Shown: piece by piece, positions 35,426-45,435 of the stretch
Layout: every line of letters begins with the position of its first letter
Numbering within the stretch: position 1 is the first letter of the stretch
Source of the DNA: Candidatus Eremiobacterota bacterium
GTDB lineage: Bacteria > Vulcanimicrobiota > CADAWZ01 > Ess09-12
DNA length: 64,000 nucleotides
NCBI GenBank assembly: GCA_031082125.1
Contig: JAVHLM010000001.1
Location: forward strand, 62,001 to 126,000
Direction of reading: 5' to 3'
Notes under the pieces: model-generated
Databases searched by the model: none
What the model was told of the DNA's origin: nothing
What the model saw: only the letters and a program-made list of their open reading frames with translations
Made by a program: the position numbers and the translations under genes

Positions 35426-37503
35426 TGACCGTAGATTTGCCTGGCTGCAAATTGGAACCCTTCTCATCCTTCTTCAAGTCACTGGGAATATTCCGCATTC
35501 TCTCAGAGCAAGTCTCAGACCAAATAAGGGGATACTGGAAGGAAGGAATCTTCCGCCTTGAAATGTCCCAAAATATCAATATTATCGACTTCTTTATTGA
35601 TAAGTATAAACCGTCACCCATTCTTTCTCCCTGGAACATGGGAAGCGGATTTTATCCATATGATGCAAAGGGAGTGCCCGGAAACAGGGAATGTGTGAAG
35701 TCTCTCAATCAAATATCCAATTCGGCCGATCCGAGGGTGAGAGAATATTGTGAGACCATTGAGGACATAAGGCGTCTGCCGGGTTTTAACGAGAAGCTCA
35801 AATGCAGCGGCGATAAGGATAAAGCATATAAATCCAGATTGATACAGCAGTGCAGGAACTCGCTTGGCGAGAATTTTTTGAAATGGCTTGACACAGCAGT
35901 CATAATCGACTCTTCCGGGGAGCTCAGCTTCCCGCCGGTGATGGGCAGCGGGGGGAATGACGGCAATTCCGAGTTTTCGTCATTGTTTATGCAGATGATC
36001 CACTGGCTGATCCTTGATCCCAAGAATTGCCAGAAATCAATGAATCTGCTGGATAACTCGTTCTATGGGAAGCCATGTGAGGATTTTCAGAAATACCCTA
36101 TAGGATTTCTCTATCCCGGCAGAGCCGGTGGACCTAATCAGGGCAATAGAATCGTGACAGAAAACATACCGATAAATCCCTGGGAATATGTTCTTGCCAT
36201 TGAAGGTGTGCTCTGCTGGAATGGCTCTCTCTCAAGAAGATTTGCTTCCACAGGGAGTATATCCGCAAGGAGCCCCTTCACGGTAAGCAATGGCGCATTT
36301 GGCTTCTCTTCAGCATCAGATGACGAAAAGTCACGAGGCGAGATCTGGCTTCCAGTATGGAAAAATCCTGTCACATTAATTGAATTTATTCATTTTATTT
36401 CGGAAGGAAGGGCTGAATTAAAATCCAAGCGGGTCCGCAGTGCAATGCAGTTTGCAGAAGCGGTTTCTTCTCTCGGCACAGACAGAGGAGTCGGCTCTTT
36501 TGCGAGGTATGCACTTCTAGAAAGAAGGGGGAACGCCTATGTAACGGTTCCGGCGGGAGTCATATCAGTTAAGGAGAGAACCCATAATGATCTCGTAAGA
36601 GAATTTGACCCCGTGTTCAGGCAGTTCAGAAAAACCGAGAATACGACTCTCCTGTCCCATCTGAAGATGTTGCGTGAAAAGATATATCAGATGCTGATGC
36701 GTGGTAACGCTTCTGCGGTCATTGATGCATTCACTGTTCTCGGCCGTATAAATAAGGTCCTCTCAATACAGGATCATAAACAAAATAGTATAAATCCAAT
36801 ATATTCGCTCACAAGCAGGTGGATTGAAGCAGCTGATGATGGTTCTGTAGAGCTTCGCATTGCAGCGGCATTGGCTTCCATACAGACAGAGGAGAAGCTG
36901 GGTTCTCTCAGTGCATACCTGTATGGGGTTGATCCTATAAATGCCTATCAATGGAACAAGAGCTCAGGCAAGGTAAGCTGGAAGGGATCGAATTTTTCCA
37001 GGAGGCTCTCTTATGTACTGATGAGGAGAATGGTTGATGCTGCAAGAGAAAATGCTGAAAGAAATCCGCTGTCATCTGCCGTCTGTTTATCTGCCCGAGA
37101 TGTGATGGCTTTCATAATGAATTTATGTAGCGATTCTCTGATAGAAGACCTCCTCTTCGCCTGTTTTTCTATCAAAGATATCAGGTTTATGAAAACACCT
37201 GAAAGGTGGAAGAAGCCGGTATATCAGCTTCCTGTCTCCGGCGAATACAAACTGTTAAAGAAGCTCTTTCTGCCGTATATTCCATTCAGCATTTCTGGTA
37301 AAAAGCAGACAATTAAGCCGGAAGAGGGAATTATTCCGAAATTATTGGCCAACAGAATTAGTGATGCCTGCCGAACTGCACAAAGACGCCTTTTTTCATC
37401 GGGTCTTAATCCTCCGGACGTCATATTTCCTGATCACTGCAATGGGGGCAGGCTTGCTGCCTCAATGCTCATACCGGTGAAAACTGCTGATCTGGAGTTT
37501 TAA
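35422..37503 (+). CDS. csx17: CRISPR-associated protein Csx17 (type I-G large subunit)
   Basis: The 693-residue protein starts at ATG 35422, overlapping cas3 by 4 bases (ATGA). The opening LPGCKLEPFSSFFKSLGIFRIL and the YKPSPILSPWNMGSGFY motif (residues about 58-75) are hallmark sequences of Csx17, the Cas8-like large subunit of type I-U/I-G effector complexes. It is expected to help recognise the protospacer-adjacent motif and hold the non-target strand. Internal regions (VLAIEGVLCWNGSLSRRF; ARYALLERRGNAYV) also match the family. The length is typical. Confidence 0.92.
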   Translation: MMTVDLPGCKLEPFSSFFKSLGIFRILSEQVSDQIRGYWKEGIFRLEMSQNINIIDFFIDKYKPSPILSPWNMGSGFYPYDAKGVPGNRECVKSLNQISNSADPRVREYCETIEDIRRLPGFNEKLKCSGDKDKAYKSRLIQQCRNSLGENFLKWLDTAVIIDSSGELSFPPVMGSGGNDGNSEFSSLFMQMIHWLILDPKNCQKSMNLLDNSFYGKPCEDFQKYPIGFLYPGRAGGPNQGNRIVTENIPINPWEYVLAIEGVLCWNGSLSRRFASTGSISARSPFTVSNGAFGFSSASDDEKSRGEIWLPVWKNPVTLIEFIHFISEGRAELKSKRVRSAMQFAEAVSSLGTDRGVGSFARYALLERRGNAYVTVPAGVISVKERTHNDLVREFDPVFRQFRKTENTTLLSHLKMLREKIYQMLMRGNASAVIDAFTVLGRINKVLSIQDHKQNSINPIYSLTSRWIEAADDGSVELRIAAALASIQTEEKLGSLSAYLYGVDPINAYQWNKSSGKVSWKGSNFSRRLSYVLMRRMVDAARENAERNPLSSAVCLSARDVMAFIMNLCSDSLIEDLLFACFSIKDIRFMKTPERWKKPVYQLPVSGEYKLLKKLFLPYIPFSISGKKQTIKPEEGIIPKLLANRISDACRTAQRRLFSSGLNPPDVIFPDHCNGGRLAASMLIPVKTADLEF

Positions 37504-37555
37504 AACTGAGAAAGTCTTTCTGAAGGTTCCTTAATAAAAATTTAGGAGGTAAGAG

Positions 37556-38617
37556 ATGAATAACAATGTGACGGTTTTCTGCGACCAGATCCTTAAAAGT
37601 CCGAGACTGCTCCTTGAATGTGAGCTTGAGCCTGTGCAGGGTGAAAGATTTCAGCCGACAGGCTTCCCCGATATCGGGTCGGCGGTCTATGAGCTCCCTG
37701 ATGGAAGGCGCAAAATTCTCGTGGAATCAGCGCAGTCTATGGCAAACAGATTTGAAAAAGTCTGCGTGAAAGGTGATGGACCCGGTATAGATGATGATCT
37801 GGCTGGGATTCCATATATCAAAGTAAAGCTGAAAGGAGCACTGAAATCTGAAACCTCCTCTCTTGTGGAAGCCCATAGAATTAATTCACCTTTTATTATT
37901 AAGGCTCATAAATCAAAGGAGCCCTTTGAATCGGTGTTCAGAGCCAAAAGCGGCTATGAAGAAAAAAAGCCGATTGACTGGCAAAAAGTTGCAGGGGCTT
38001 TGCTATATTATGATCCTTCTTCTCTTGTGCATGGTGTTTTTATGGCCAATATTGGAGATGGAAGGCTGAAGGTGCCGCGGCTTTTGTCAGCATTCATTGA
38101 AGCCGAAGATGTGAGGGAAGTCTCATACGGCGGCGTTAAAAACAATGCCTATGATCCTAAGGGTGAAATAAGAGCAAAGGATTTTGATAAAGATGTATAT
38201 GGAAATGTGCCGTATCACAGAACGGAATATACCGCATCTGTAATAAAGGCATACTTTAATATTGATATCACCCAGTTACAGGGATATTTTGCCGGAAATG
38301 ACCGTGTGAAAAAATTCTTCCTGGTATTCTGCCTGCTTAAAATTCGACGCTTTCTCAACAGGGGCCTTCGATTAAGGACTTCATGTGATTTCAAGTGTAA
38401 AGGCGGCCTGAAGATTACCATGCCTGAAAAATTACCTGCTGTGCCTGACGAAGGTGAACTGCTCAATGCCCTTCAATCAATGATAAAAGAGTGTGCAGAC
38501 GAAGGGCTTTTCGCCTCTCCTGCGGTGACTGAATTGGAATGCGAATCAGTCAAGAAGGAAAGTAAGGCAAAGCCTGCGGATGATGGTGCCGTGAACGAAG
38601 AGAGAGAATCTGCATAA
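37556..38617 (+). CDS. csb1: CRISPR-associated protein Csb1 (Cas7, GSU0053 family)
   Basis: The 353-residue protein starts at ATG 37556 after TTAGGAGGTAAGAG. The ESAQSMANRFEKVC motif (about 61-74), the HRINSPFI region and the YGGVKNNAYDPKG segment (about 190) identify Csb1, the backbone Cas7-like subunit in type I-U/I-G. Several copies line up along the crRNA. The acidic tail (about 325-353) is less conserved. The 52-base gap from csx17 holds no terminator, so it is in the same transcript. Confidence 0.93.
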   Translation: MNNNVTVFCDQILKSPRLLLECELEPVQGERFQPTGFPDIGSAVYELPDGRRKILVESAQSMANRFEKVCVKGDGPGIDDDLAGIPYIKVKLKGALKSETSSLVEAHRINSPFIIKAHKSKEPFESVFRAKSGYEEKKPIDWQKVAGALLYYDPSSLVHGVFMANIGDGRLKVPRLLSAFIEAEDVREVSYGGVKNNAYDPKGEIRAKDFDKDVYGNVPYHRTEYTASVIKAYFNIDITQLQGYFAGNDRVKKFFLVFCLLKIRRFLNRGLRLRTSCDFKCKGGLKITMPEKLPAVPDEGELLNALQSMIKECADEGLFASPAVTELECESVKKESKAKPADDGAVNEERESA

Positions 38618-38672
38618 TCCTGGCAGATGCTTCAGTATCAGACTGTTATTTTTGACCAAGGAGGCATCGGCT

Positions 38673-40154
38673 GTGATTGTGATAAGCATAAAATTCATTG
38701 CCGGCAGGTATCATGCGACACCCTATGGTAAACACGTTAATGAAGGCACTCCAGAATGGCCGCCATCTCAGTATCGTTTCGTACGAGCCCTGATAGATAC
38801 ATGGAAGCGCAAATTCTGCAATTACACTGAAATGCAGATTGCTCCAATTCTGGAACATCTATCCGATACTCCGGCCTTTTATGCACTTCCGAGAGTGATG
38901 ACTTCACACCTGAGATACTTCATGAGTGCCAATACAATTGATCCCTCAGACAAAAACAAGATTCTGGATCCTTTCATCTCGTTGGGGAAAGCTGATACAA
39001 TGCATATAGGGTGGCATACAAGTGAACCATTGTCTGACGGCAGCCAGGAGTTTTTAAGCACGCTTCTTTCAGGTTTGCAGTATCTCGGCCGTTCTGAATC
39101 CTGGGTCCAATGCCAGCTGGAAAATGAATGGGAGAAGATAAAATGGAACTGTATTCCGGAAGAGCGGCATGATGACCCATCAAATCCCATTGATGATGAA
39201 CACCGTTTATTTATCTGCTGCACCAAGCCAAAAGGAGAGTACGAGAAGGAACCGTACGAGATAATCAGAGGGAAGAAGCGACAAACGGTAAGTTGGCTTG
39301 ACGCAATATGCTACGATACTTCGAATGTTCTGCAGGATTGTCTCAGTTCTCCTCCTGGAATGATTACACTGCCCTATATATGCAAAAATGAGCTTTATGG
39401 AAAAGACTATCAGGTAAAAAAATTGCCTAAACTGAAGGTAAATACCGTCCTGTATGCTCTGAATTCAAAGGTGCTTCCACGGTACACAGAGGCAATTTCC
39501 ACGTCAGAAATGGTTCGAAGGTTCCTTATGGGGATTCATAAGAAAGTTATTGGTGATCCTGCCGCAGTATCTGAAAAATTCAGTGGCAAGACGAGGAAGA
39601 GTGTTCCGCTGAAAGGCCATAAGCATTGCAAATTTATTGTATTCGATAACGATCAGGATGGGAAAACCGATCATATTGCCGTGATTGCCGGCGAAGATTA
39701 CACTGATACTGAACTTGAGGCTTTGGGGAGAAATACGAGAATTCCACAAAGGGGGAACTATGAAATAAATCTGGTTCCTATTTACTGGGGAAGCCAGGAA
39801 GGCGTTCTCAAAGCGCTACCAAAGAAGCACAAATCTTCCAGAAGATACAAAAGCGTAACCCCTTTTTTGCCTGATTACCATTACAGGAAGGGCAGAGGCG
39901 ATTTCCTGGCCTGGCACTGTGAAAAGCTTAAGAAAGAGTTCGGTTTGCATGGATATCCTGAACCACTGAAAGTGTCGCCATTGTATCCTTCAGGTAAGAA
40001 TAAATGGTATGACTTCAGGAGAGCGCGGCCGTCCAAGAATGAAATACCTCGATGGGGCTGGGGTTTTGAGGTCGAGTTTGAGAATGAACAGAAGGTCCCT
40101 TTCACCATTGGCCACAGCAGCCATTATGGAATGGGGCTCTTTCTCCCTGATTAG
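38673..40154 (+). CDS. csb2: CRISPR-associated protein Csb2 (Cas5-Cas6 fusion, GSU0054 family)
   Basis: Starting at GTG 38673 (AAGGAGG eight bases upstream) gives 493 residues. The upstream TTG 38652 lies before the ribosome-binding site, so I reject it. The N-terminal FIAGRYHATPYGKHVNEGTPEWPPSQYR region is the Csb2 signature. The N-terminal half is Cas5-like and caps the crRNA 5' end. The C-terminal half is Cas6-like and cuts pre-crRNA in the repeat; a candidate catalytic His lies near the C-terminal IGHSSHYGMGLF. It is the last cas gene, and the array follows 167 bases on. Confidence 0.92.
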   Translation: MIVISIKFIAGRYHATPYGKHVNEGTPEWPPSQYRFVRALIDTWKRKFCNYTEMQIAPILEHLSDTPAFYALPRVMTSHLRYFMSANTIDPSDKNKILDPFISLGKADTMHIGWHTSEPLSDGSQEFLSTLLSGLQYLGRSESWVQCQLENEWEKIKWNCIPEERHDDPSNPIDDEHRLFICCTKPKGEYEKEPYEIIRGKKRQTVSWLDAICYDTSNVLQDCLSSPPGMITLPYICKNELYGKDYQVKKLPKLKVNTVLYALNSKVLPRYTEAISTSEMVRRFLMGIHKKVIGDPAAVSEKFSGKTRKSVPLKGHKHCKFIVFDNDQDGKTDHIAVIAGEDYTDTELEALGRNTRIPQRGNYEINLVPIYWGSQEGVLKALPKKHKSSRRYKSVTPFLPDYHYRKGRGDFLAWHCEKLKKEFGLHGYPEPLKVSPLYPSGKNKWYDFRRARPSKNEIPRWGWGFEVEFENEQKVPFTIGHSSHYGMGLFLPD

Positions 40155-40321
40155 CGAAAGGATGGCAGAAACATCTATGGCAATGGCATCTCACAACATT
40201 CCTGATTTGGTGCCGGTCAGAATGCTGAATCAGTATTGCCCGAGACTATTTTTTCAGAAATACCTACTGTTATAGTGATATAGTTTTTTGTTCTTTGACA
40301 AATGAATATAGAGTAGGAACT
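40155..40321 (+). promoter_or_regulatory. Probable CRISPR leader
   Basis: A gene-free stretch between csb2 and the array. The last 90 bases are A+T-rich, with TTATAGTGATATAG (about 40268-40281) and TTCTTTGACAAATG (40290-40303) close to the array, as in many leaders. The position downstream of cas genes and the repeat 3' end ATTGAAGC support rightward transcription. No exact promoter spacing can be fixed. Confidence 0.5.
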
Positions 40322-41227
40322 GCTGTGGTCATTGAAAATCGGTGGCTCCATTGAAGCGTGCCCTCGAAATATACAAGCACCGTGCCTCCTGCCTATATCC
40401 ACCGATGAAAACCGGTGGCTCCATTGAAGCGAGGGGAATTGGGTCGAACCCATTGACCTCTTCTACGTATCCACCGATGAAAATCGGTGGATACATTGAA
40501 GGGTTACGGCTTTTTTCGACGACGCGTCAGATGATGCAAGTGTCTACCGATGAAGATCGTTGGCTCCATTGAAGTAATATCACTGATGATCAGAGAGTGG
40601 TGGCAGGACCTATATCCACCGATGCAAATCGGCGGCTCCATTGAAGCGACTGCGACATGGTGCTCTACCCCGGGGCACTTGAAATATCCATCGATGAAAA
40701 TCGGTGGCTCCATTGAAGCTCCCACACTTCGACGGCTCTCCATTACCCGTTCTTCATATCCACCGATGAAGATCGTTGGCCCCATTGAAGCTACAATGTC
40801 TACACCGGCGACGTGACACGCTCCTAGAATATCCACCGATGAAAATCGTTGGCTCCATTGAAGCGCAAAATCGTAAAGGCGAGGCACATAGTTGATCACA
40901 ATATCCATCGATGAAATCGGTGGCTCCATTGAAGCTCGATACCGATGCCTTCTATCTCATATATCTCTTCTTATATCCACCGATGAAGATCGTTGGCTCC
41001 ATTGAAGCGACCTTTACGGCAACCAGAAGATCGTGGGCAACATTGATATCCACCGATAAAAATCGGTGGCTCCATTGAAGCCCGGTGACATTCCCAACAA
41101 CCGGACCGTTGCAGGTTCATATCCATCGATGAAGATCGGTGGCCCCATTGAAGCACTTCAACTTTCGTCACCACCCCGGCCCGGTTGTATGCTATCCACC
41201 GATGAAAATCGGTGGCTCCATTGAAGC
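40322..41227 (+). CRISPR. CRISPR array, 13 repeats and 12 spacers, 36-bp repeat
   Basis: The repeat begins ATATCCACCGATG, continues AAAATCGGTGG and ends CTCCATTGAAGC. CCACCGAT and ATCGGTGG form an 8-bp stem with a 4-base loop. Repeat starts: 40322, 40395, 40467, 40540, 40612, 40684, 40756, 40829, 40901 (35 bp), 40973, 41046, 41119 and 41192. Spacers are 36 or 37 bp. Repeats vary: the first has a scrambled 5' half, the third has ATAC for CTCC, and the fourth has altered 5' and 3' ends. Several carry GTTGG or TCGAT substitutions in the stem. No spacer matches another part of this window by eye. Confidence 0.95.
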
Positions 41228-41352
41228 ATGACAGCGACTGGACACCCATCGCCTGTGGCAGGTTCTTGAGGTAAGCAATGGCTCCGCTCTTAGCATATTA
41301 GATGAACCATGAACTCGGATGTTTGCTTGTATTTCTGTATTAGTGCCCAAGC

Positions 41353-44300
41353 TCAATTTCTCGCATCGATGCCAATTACAGTTATATTCCTGATGCAGGA
41401 ATAAGCAACTTTCACCTTCTTGAGCAGAGCAGACCACTTGAGATCATCATGATGAATATTGAAAATCAATAATATTCCATTATCACAATGGAATCCTTCC
41501 ATGTAACTTTTCAACTTCAGAAAAGATTCTTTTTCCGTAAGTTCTGCATTTAGACCAAGATCTTTATGGTCAGATTTCTTGACTTCAATCGCCTCCTTGA
41601 TGTTGGGAGAGAAACCATATGAAACCAGGAAGTCCACTCTTTCATCATCAAGTTTCTGGGGTTCTCTCAATATGCTTCTTATCCCCAGATGCCTCAATTC
41701 GTCATTCAATTTTGTATAGATAAGTTTCTGTAATCTCGGTTCACGGAATGCCCTTCTATTGGAATCATAGAATTGTTCACGAGCTCCCTCAATTTCAATC
41801 CATGAGCGAAATTTTCCATCTATGAGTTCGATCACCTTCTCATGGAGTTCACGTGGTGTGTTGATATCAACATATTGGTGAGCCTTTAGAGTATTGTATT
41901 TCTTAATGCAGGCAGTGATTGATTTTTGTTGACCGAGATATACAAGATAGCTCCTCTTTAGTGTTTTAAATTTTTGCTTGAACCAATTAATGCCTTCTTC
42001 CTCTGCATGCCCCGCTATAAACTGCTCAAGCAATCTTATTGGTTCATAGTTGCCGAGATGTTTTAGATTATCGACATATTGAACTACAATATGCCATATG
42101 TATTGAGCATAATTCCAATAATTCATGTCTTCCCTTATGATGGTGAGTGAGAATCTCAAGAGATCCTGAAATTCATACCAGTATATCGACGATTTAATCA
42201 CCATAATTGGATATGCGAATCTCTTATTATCCAGCTCTTCCTCTTCTGGACCCACCATGTGTCCGTTCAGAGGGTAAGAAAACTTGAATTTTCTCTCCTT
42301 TATTTGATTAATACGCCACTTAGTCGCCTCCTGATCATCATGGTTTCTAATTAGAAGTTCATTCGCTATGATCTGCAGAGCCTCACATAGACTCTCAGAG
42401 TTGCTTATTTCATTCAAGTAATTTCGGTCTGGCTGGAATTCTTCACATGCCCTCAAAGCCTTTTCGCGCAGGGAATCATCAATTTTATCATCGACAACAA
42501 ATCCTCGTAGAATTGAAAGCAGACCGTTACTCCTGCTATGTTTGGCCAAATCTATCAGATTATCAGGTCTGAAGTATCTTAGATCATTCTCAGAATGGTA
42601 GATGTCCATGATGCGATGCATATCGCTATCGCGAATATTATCGATCAATTTGAGAATCGTCTCCATGCACTGATGAGCATATGGAATGAAACTAATGAGA
42701 TTTTGTCTCATCTCTGGGCTTATCAGGATTGAGAGTTCATGTGCGACCTCAATGCAGTCCTCGAAAAGAAATATGTCTCCGCTCAAACTGAACTTTCTAT
42801 TTCCTTTCTTACTATCACTCTCTAGAATTTTCAGGTGAAAATCCTTCGGATCGAATTTGGTGAGAATTTCAACCGTCAACAACTTAATTCTGTCAATATC
42901 TTCCTTCTGTAGGTATTGCTCCAATTTCTTACGATTATTGAGAAAGAATGAGAATAAATTGGTCATATATTTGCCTTCTAGGGGCGCTAACCTGAATCGG
43001 AATTCATCATAGATTCCTTCTTCTTTTGAAGTCTGTTCTTCCTTATTTTCATTCGCAGTATGCTCAGCAGTCTCAAATATGGATCTGAAATATTTACGGC
43101 CCTCCTCATAGATAGATATCCCCTCATCTCCTCGCATATCTCTGGCTGCTCTGAAGATACCATACAAGATCCAGATGGGTCCACTGTAATCCCGAAAGTA
43201 TTCAGCGAAGGCTGATACATTCTTCATCGTTATATTCTCCGCAAAGAAATCTTTGAAACTGATTATGAGTTCGTTCGAAGCACCGGCATCCACAATTTCT
43301 TTACAGATTTTGTCAAAGATGTGTTGGTCTTTTGCCTCCAGCAATTTAAGTATTTCATTTTCCAAAGAGTCCGTGGACCAGGCATTCTTCACCATAAGGA
43401 AAAGAATTTTGAACAATTTCTCTCCTATTTCGATGTTATAACATGCGTTGATGGCTTTGAAAATCCCCTCACCATCTCTAGAAGAAGATCTATTGTCTCT
43501 TGAAAAAGCTCTCAAGAATGCAGAATCTTCAATGAGGCTGTCTAGAACCCTCCTAATGGCTTCGGACTCAGTAATCGAATTCAGGCACTGAAAAGCATGG
43601 GATTGATTTTGCTTCATTCCTTTGATAAAATAAGACACACTTTCAACAGCATTTGGATCAGTGACACGACAGAATTCAAGGAAACTATCTCTGACAGCCG
43701 AATCGGGATGATCGAAGGCACTAGCAACTTGTTTTATGATTGAGTTATCCTGTAAGCCAGCCAACGCATACAGTGCTTTTCTCTGGAGGACACCGTTTTC
43801 ATTCTTGTCATTTGCGAATCGTATTAGTCTATTTCTCCAGTATTTCTTGGATTTCTCGCCAAACTTGTTCTTATGCAGGAGATAGCCAATTATGATTGTT
43901 ATATTCCCCTGCCTGATATTGTCATTGCTGAGACTTACACTCTTCTTAACTCTCTTTCTTTTCTTTATGAAAGTCTTCAGGTATTTTTCCACTGAATCAT
44001 CATAGAAATCTGCGAGTTTCTCATCAATTTCCCAATCGATCCAGACAAGCTCTTTCTGATATTGGTCAAAGACTCGCATGAAGATGCTTATTTTCTGAGC
44101 TTTCGATAATCGTGAAGTATTAGCATTTATGAGAAATCTCAAGTATTCCTTACTTTCAATGACTCTGTCATGAATTCCATAATTATTCATTCCAAATTCA
44201 ACGAGGGGTTCAAGCAGATCTATACTCTGATCAACCGCAAACATTAATGTTTCGAACCAACTTGGATGAATTTCCTCGACTATTTGTTCAACAGCCAATT

Positions 44301-45402
44301 CGAAAATTGCCCTTTGGCCGCCCAAACGAAGTAATTCACGTGAGGCCCGGTATTCCTGGAGAGACCTATCTTCGAATGAGATGGATTTTCCATTGTCCAC
44401 CAATAGGCTACGATCGAAGAGAATTCTCAATTTATCTGAGCTCAAGAAATTTGCTGCAATATTCGAGTTGAGATCATCGAGGATCGTCAACAATTCATTC
44501 TTGTCTAACTCATTCTTCTGATATATCTCCATTATAAGGGCGATCTTTTCCAGGAGATGTCTGACAAGCGCACTGTCCTGAAAGCCTTTCTTTGAATCCT
44601 CCAACGTTAACCTCTCATCAATGAAATAATCGAAGAGCTCCGATTTTGAGGGCTTATTGGGTCTGAACTTCAGGAAATAGTGCGCATATTTTTCAAGATA
44701 ACGAGGGATTCGTATTATCGCTTCATTGTCAGGTGTCCGGAAATCATTGATGATTTCATTTATGAGTTCTTCACTGAATTCTCTTTTGGCTTCTGGGCTC
44801 ATGACTAAAGAAAGATATTCACGAATCTGCTGATTATTAAATCTATCCAGATAGAAATAAGGGATGCCACTTTCTCTGAAGACTGGAAATTTTCTATAGA
44901 AGAATGATCTGCAAGCTATATAGATATTATTGTTGCTGAAACGCACCATGAAGGTACGAATCTGCTGTATAAGGTAGTTGAAAAGATTCTGATCGACTTC
45001 ATCAAGGCCATCGAGGCATAGACTCAACGGCCTTGAATTGTTCGCAAGGACGAAGACAGACCCAAGTTCGATCGAAATTTGGTTCTCGATGAAGTCTACA
45101 AGCTGATCTCTTTCAAGATAAGATTTGAGTTTAATAATGAAGGTGCCTAAGCTTTTTCTTTCATTCCACTTCTTAAATTCTTCAAATAACCTTGTCTTGC
45201 CGTAACCCGGATCAGCAAGTATTATTGCTCTCTTCTTGGATTCCAGAGCTTCAAAAATATCATGCGTCTCCTTTCTATATCGTGAGCCCAGATAATCCTG
45301 AGAAATTTTATCTCTTAAATCTTCAAATCCCTTGAAATCTGAAAAGAACGTGTAATGAGGCGGGATATAGATTTCATTGCTCATAGTAGTTCGGGTTTCC
45401 AT
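41353..45402 (-). CDS. NACHT-type STAND NTPase with C-terminal PD-(D/E)XK-like nuclease domain
   Basis: About 1349 residues from ATG 45402; ATG 45384 is an alternative, and neither has a strong ribosome-binding site. The NTPase is N-terminal: Walker A ADPGYGKTRL (about 63-72), Walker B LCLDGLDEVD (about 128-137, the NACHT-type acidic pattern) and an ACRSFF sensor. From about 350 to 1100 the chain is long helical repeats of HEAT type. The last 100 residues have a restriction-endonuclease-like motif: VDFLVSYGF, then EAIEVKKS (E-x-K) and a strand GILLIFNIHH. Bacterial NACHT proteins detect phage components and trigger an effector, usually at the N-terminus. Here the likely effector is at the C-terminus. 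The base composition is clearly A+T-richer than the flanks, so it was probably acquired. Confidence 0.82.
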   Translation of the reverse strand: METRTTMSNEIYIPPHYTFFSDFKGFEDLRDKISQDYLGSRYRKETHDIFEALESKKRAIILADPGYGKTRLFEEFKKWNERKSLGTFIIKLKSYLERDQLVDFIENQISIELGSVFVLANNSRPLSLCLDGLDEVDQNLFNYLIQQIRTFMVRFSNNNIYIACRSFFYRKFPVFRESGIPYFYLDRFNNQQIREYLSLVMSPEAKREFSEELINEIINDFRTPDNEAIIRIPRYLEKYAHYFLKFRPNKPSKSELFDYFIDERLTLEDSKKGFQDSALVRHLLEKIALIMEIYQKNELDKNELLTILDDLNSNIAANFLSSDKLRILFDRSLLVDNGKSISFEDRSLQEYRASRELLRLGGQRAIFELAVEQIVEEIHPSWFETLMFAVDQSIDLLEPLVEFGMNNYGIHDRVIESKEYLRFLINANTSRLSKAQKISIFMRVFDQYQKELVWIDWEIDEKLADFYDDSVEKYLKTFIKKRKRVKKSVSLSNDNIRQGNITIIIGYLLHKNKFGEKSKKYWRNRLIRFANDKNENGVLQRKALYALAGLQDNSIIKQVASAFDHPDSAVRDSFLEFCRVTDPNAVESVSYFIKGMKQNQSHAFQCLNSITESEAIRRVLDSLIEDSAFLRAFSRDNRSSSRDGEGIFKAINACYNIEIGEKLFKILFLMVKNAWSTDSLENEILKLLEAKDQHIFDKICKEIVDAGASNELIISFKDFFAENITMKNVSAFAEYFRDYSGPIWILYGIFRAARDMRGDEGISIYEEGRKYFRSIFETAEHTANENKEEQTSKEEGIYDEFRFRLAPLEGKYMTNLFSFFLNNRKKLEQYLQKEDIDRIKLLTVEILTKFDPKDFHLKILESDSKKGNRKFSLSGDIFLFEDCIEVAHELSILISPEMRQNLISFIPYAHQCMETILKLIDNIRDSDMHRIMDIYHSENDLRYFRPDNLIDLAKHSRSNGLLSILRGFVVDDKIDDSLREKALRACEEFQPDRNYLNEISNSESLCEALQIIANELLIRNHDDQEATKWRINQIKERKFKFSYPLNGHMVGPEEEELDNKRFAYPIMVIKSSIYWYEFQDLLRFSLTIIREDMNYWNYAQYIWHIVVQYVDNLKHLGNYEPIRLLEQFIAGHAEEEGINWFKQKFKTLKRSYLVYLGQQKSITACIKKYNTLKAHQYVDINTPRELHEKVIELIDGKFRSWIEIEGAREQFYDSNRRAFREPRLQKLIYTKLNDELRHLGIRSILREPQKLDDERVDFLVSYGFSPNIKEAIEVKKSDHKDLGLNAELTEKESFLKLKSYMEGFHCDNGILLIFNIHHDDLKWSALLKKVKVAYSCIRNITVIGIDARN

Positions 45403-45419
45403 CAATAAAATTTGAACGG

Positions 45420-45435
45420 ATCCGTTTTTACGGAT
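45420..45435. promoter_or_regulatory. Perfect inverted repeat upstream of the NACHT gene
   Basis: ATCCGT and ACGGAT flank a 4-base T loop, 17 bases upstream of the NACHT start. It could be an operator or a leader hairpin that limits expression. Confidence 0.4.

Noticed and set aside
40358-41191. Self-targeting spacers
   Set aside because: By eye none of the 12 spacers matches another stretch of this window. A database search would be needed for phage or plasmid targets.
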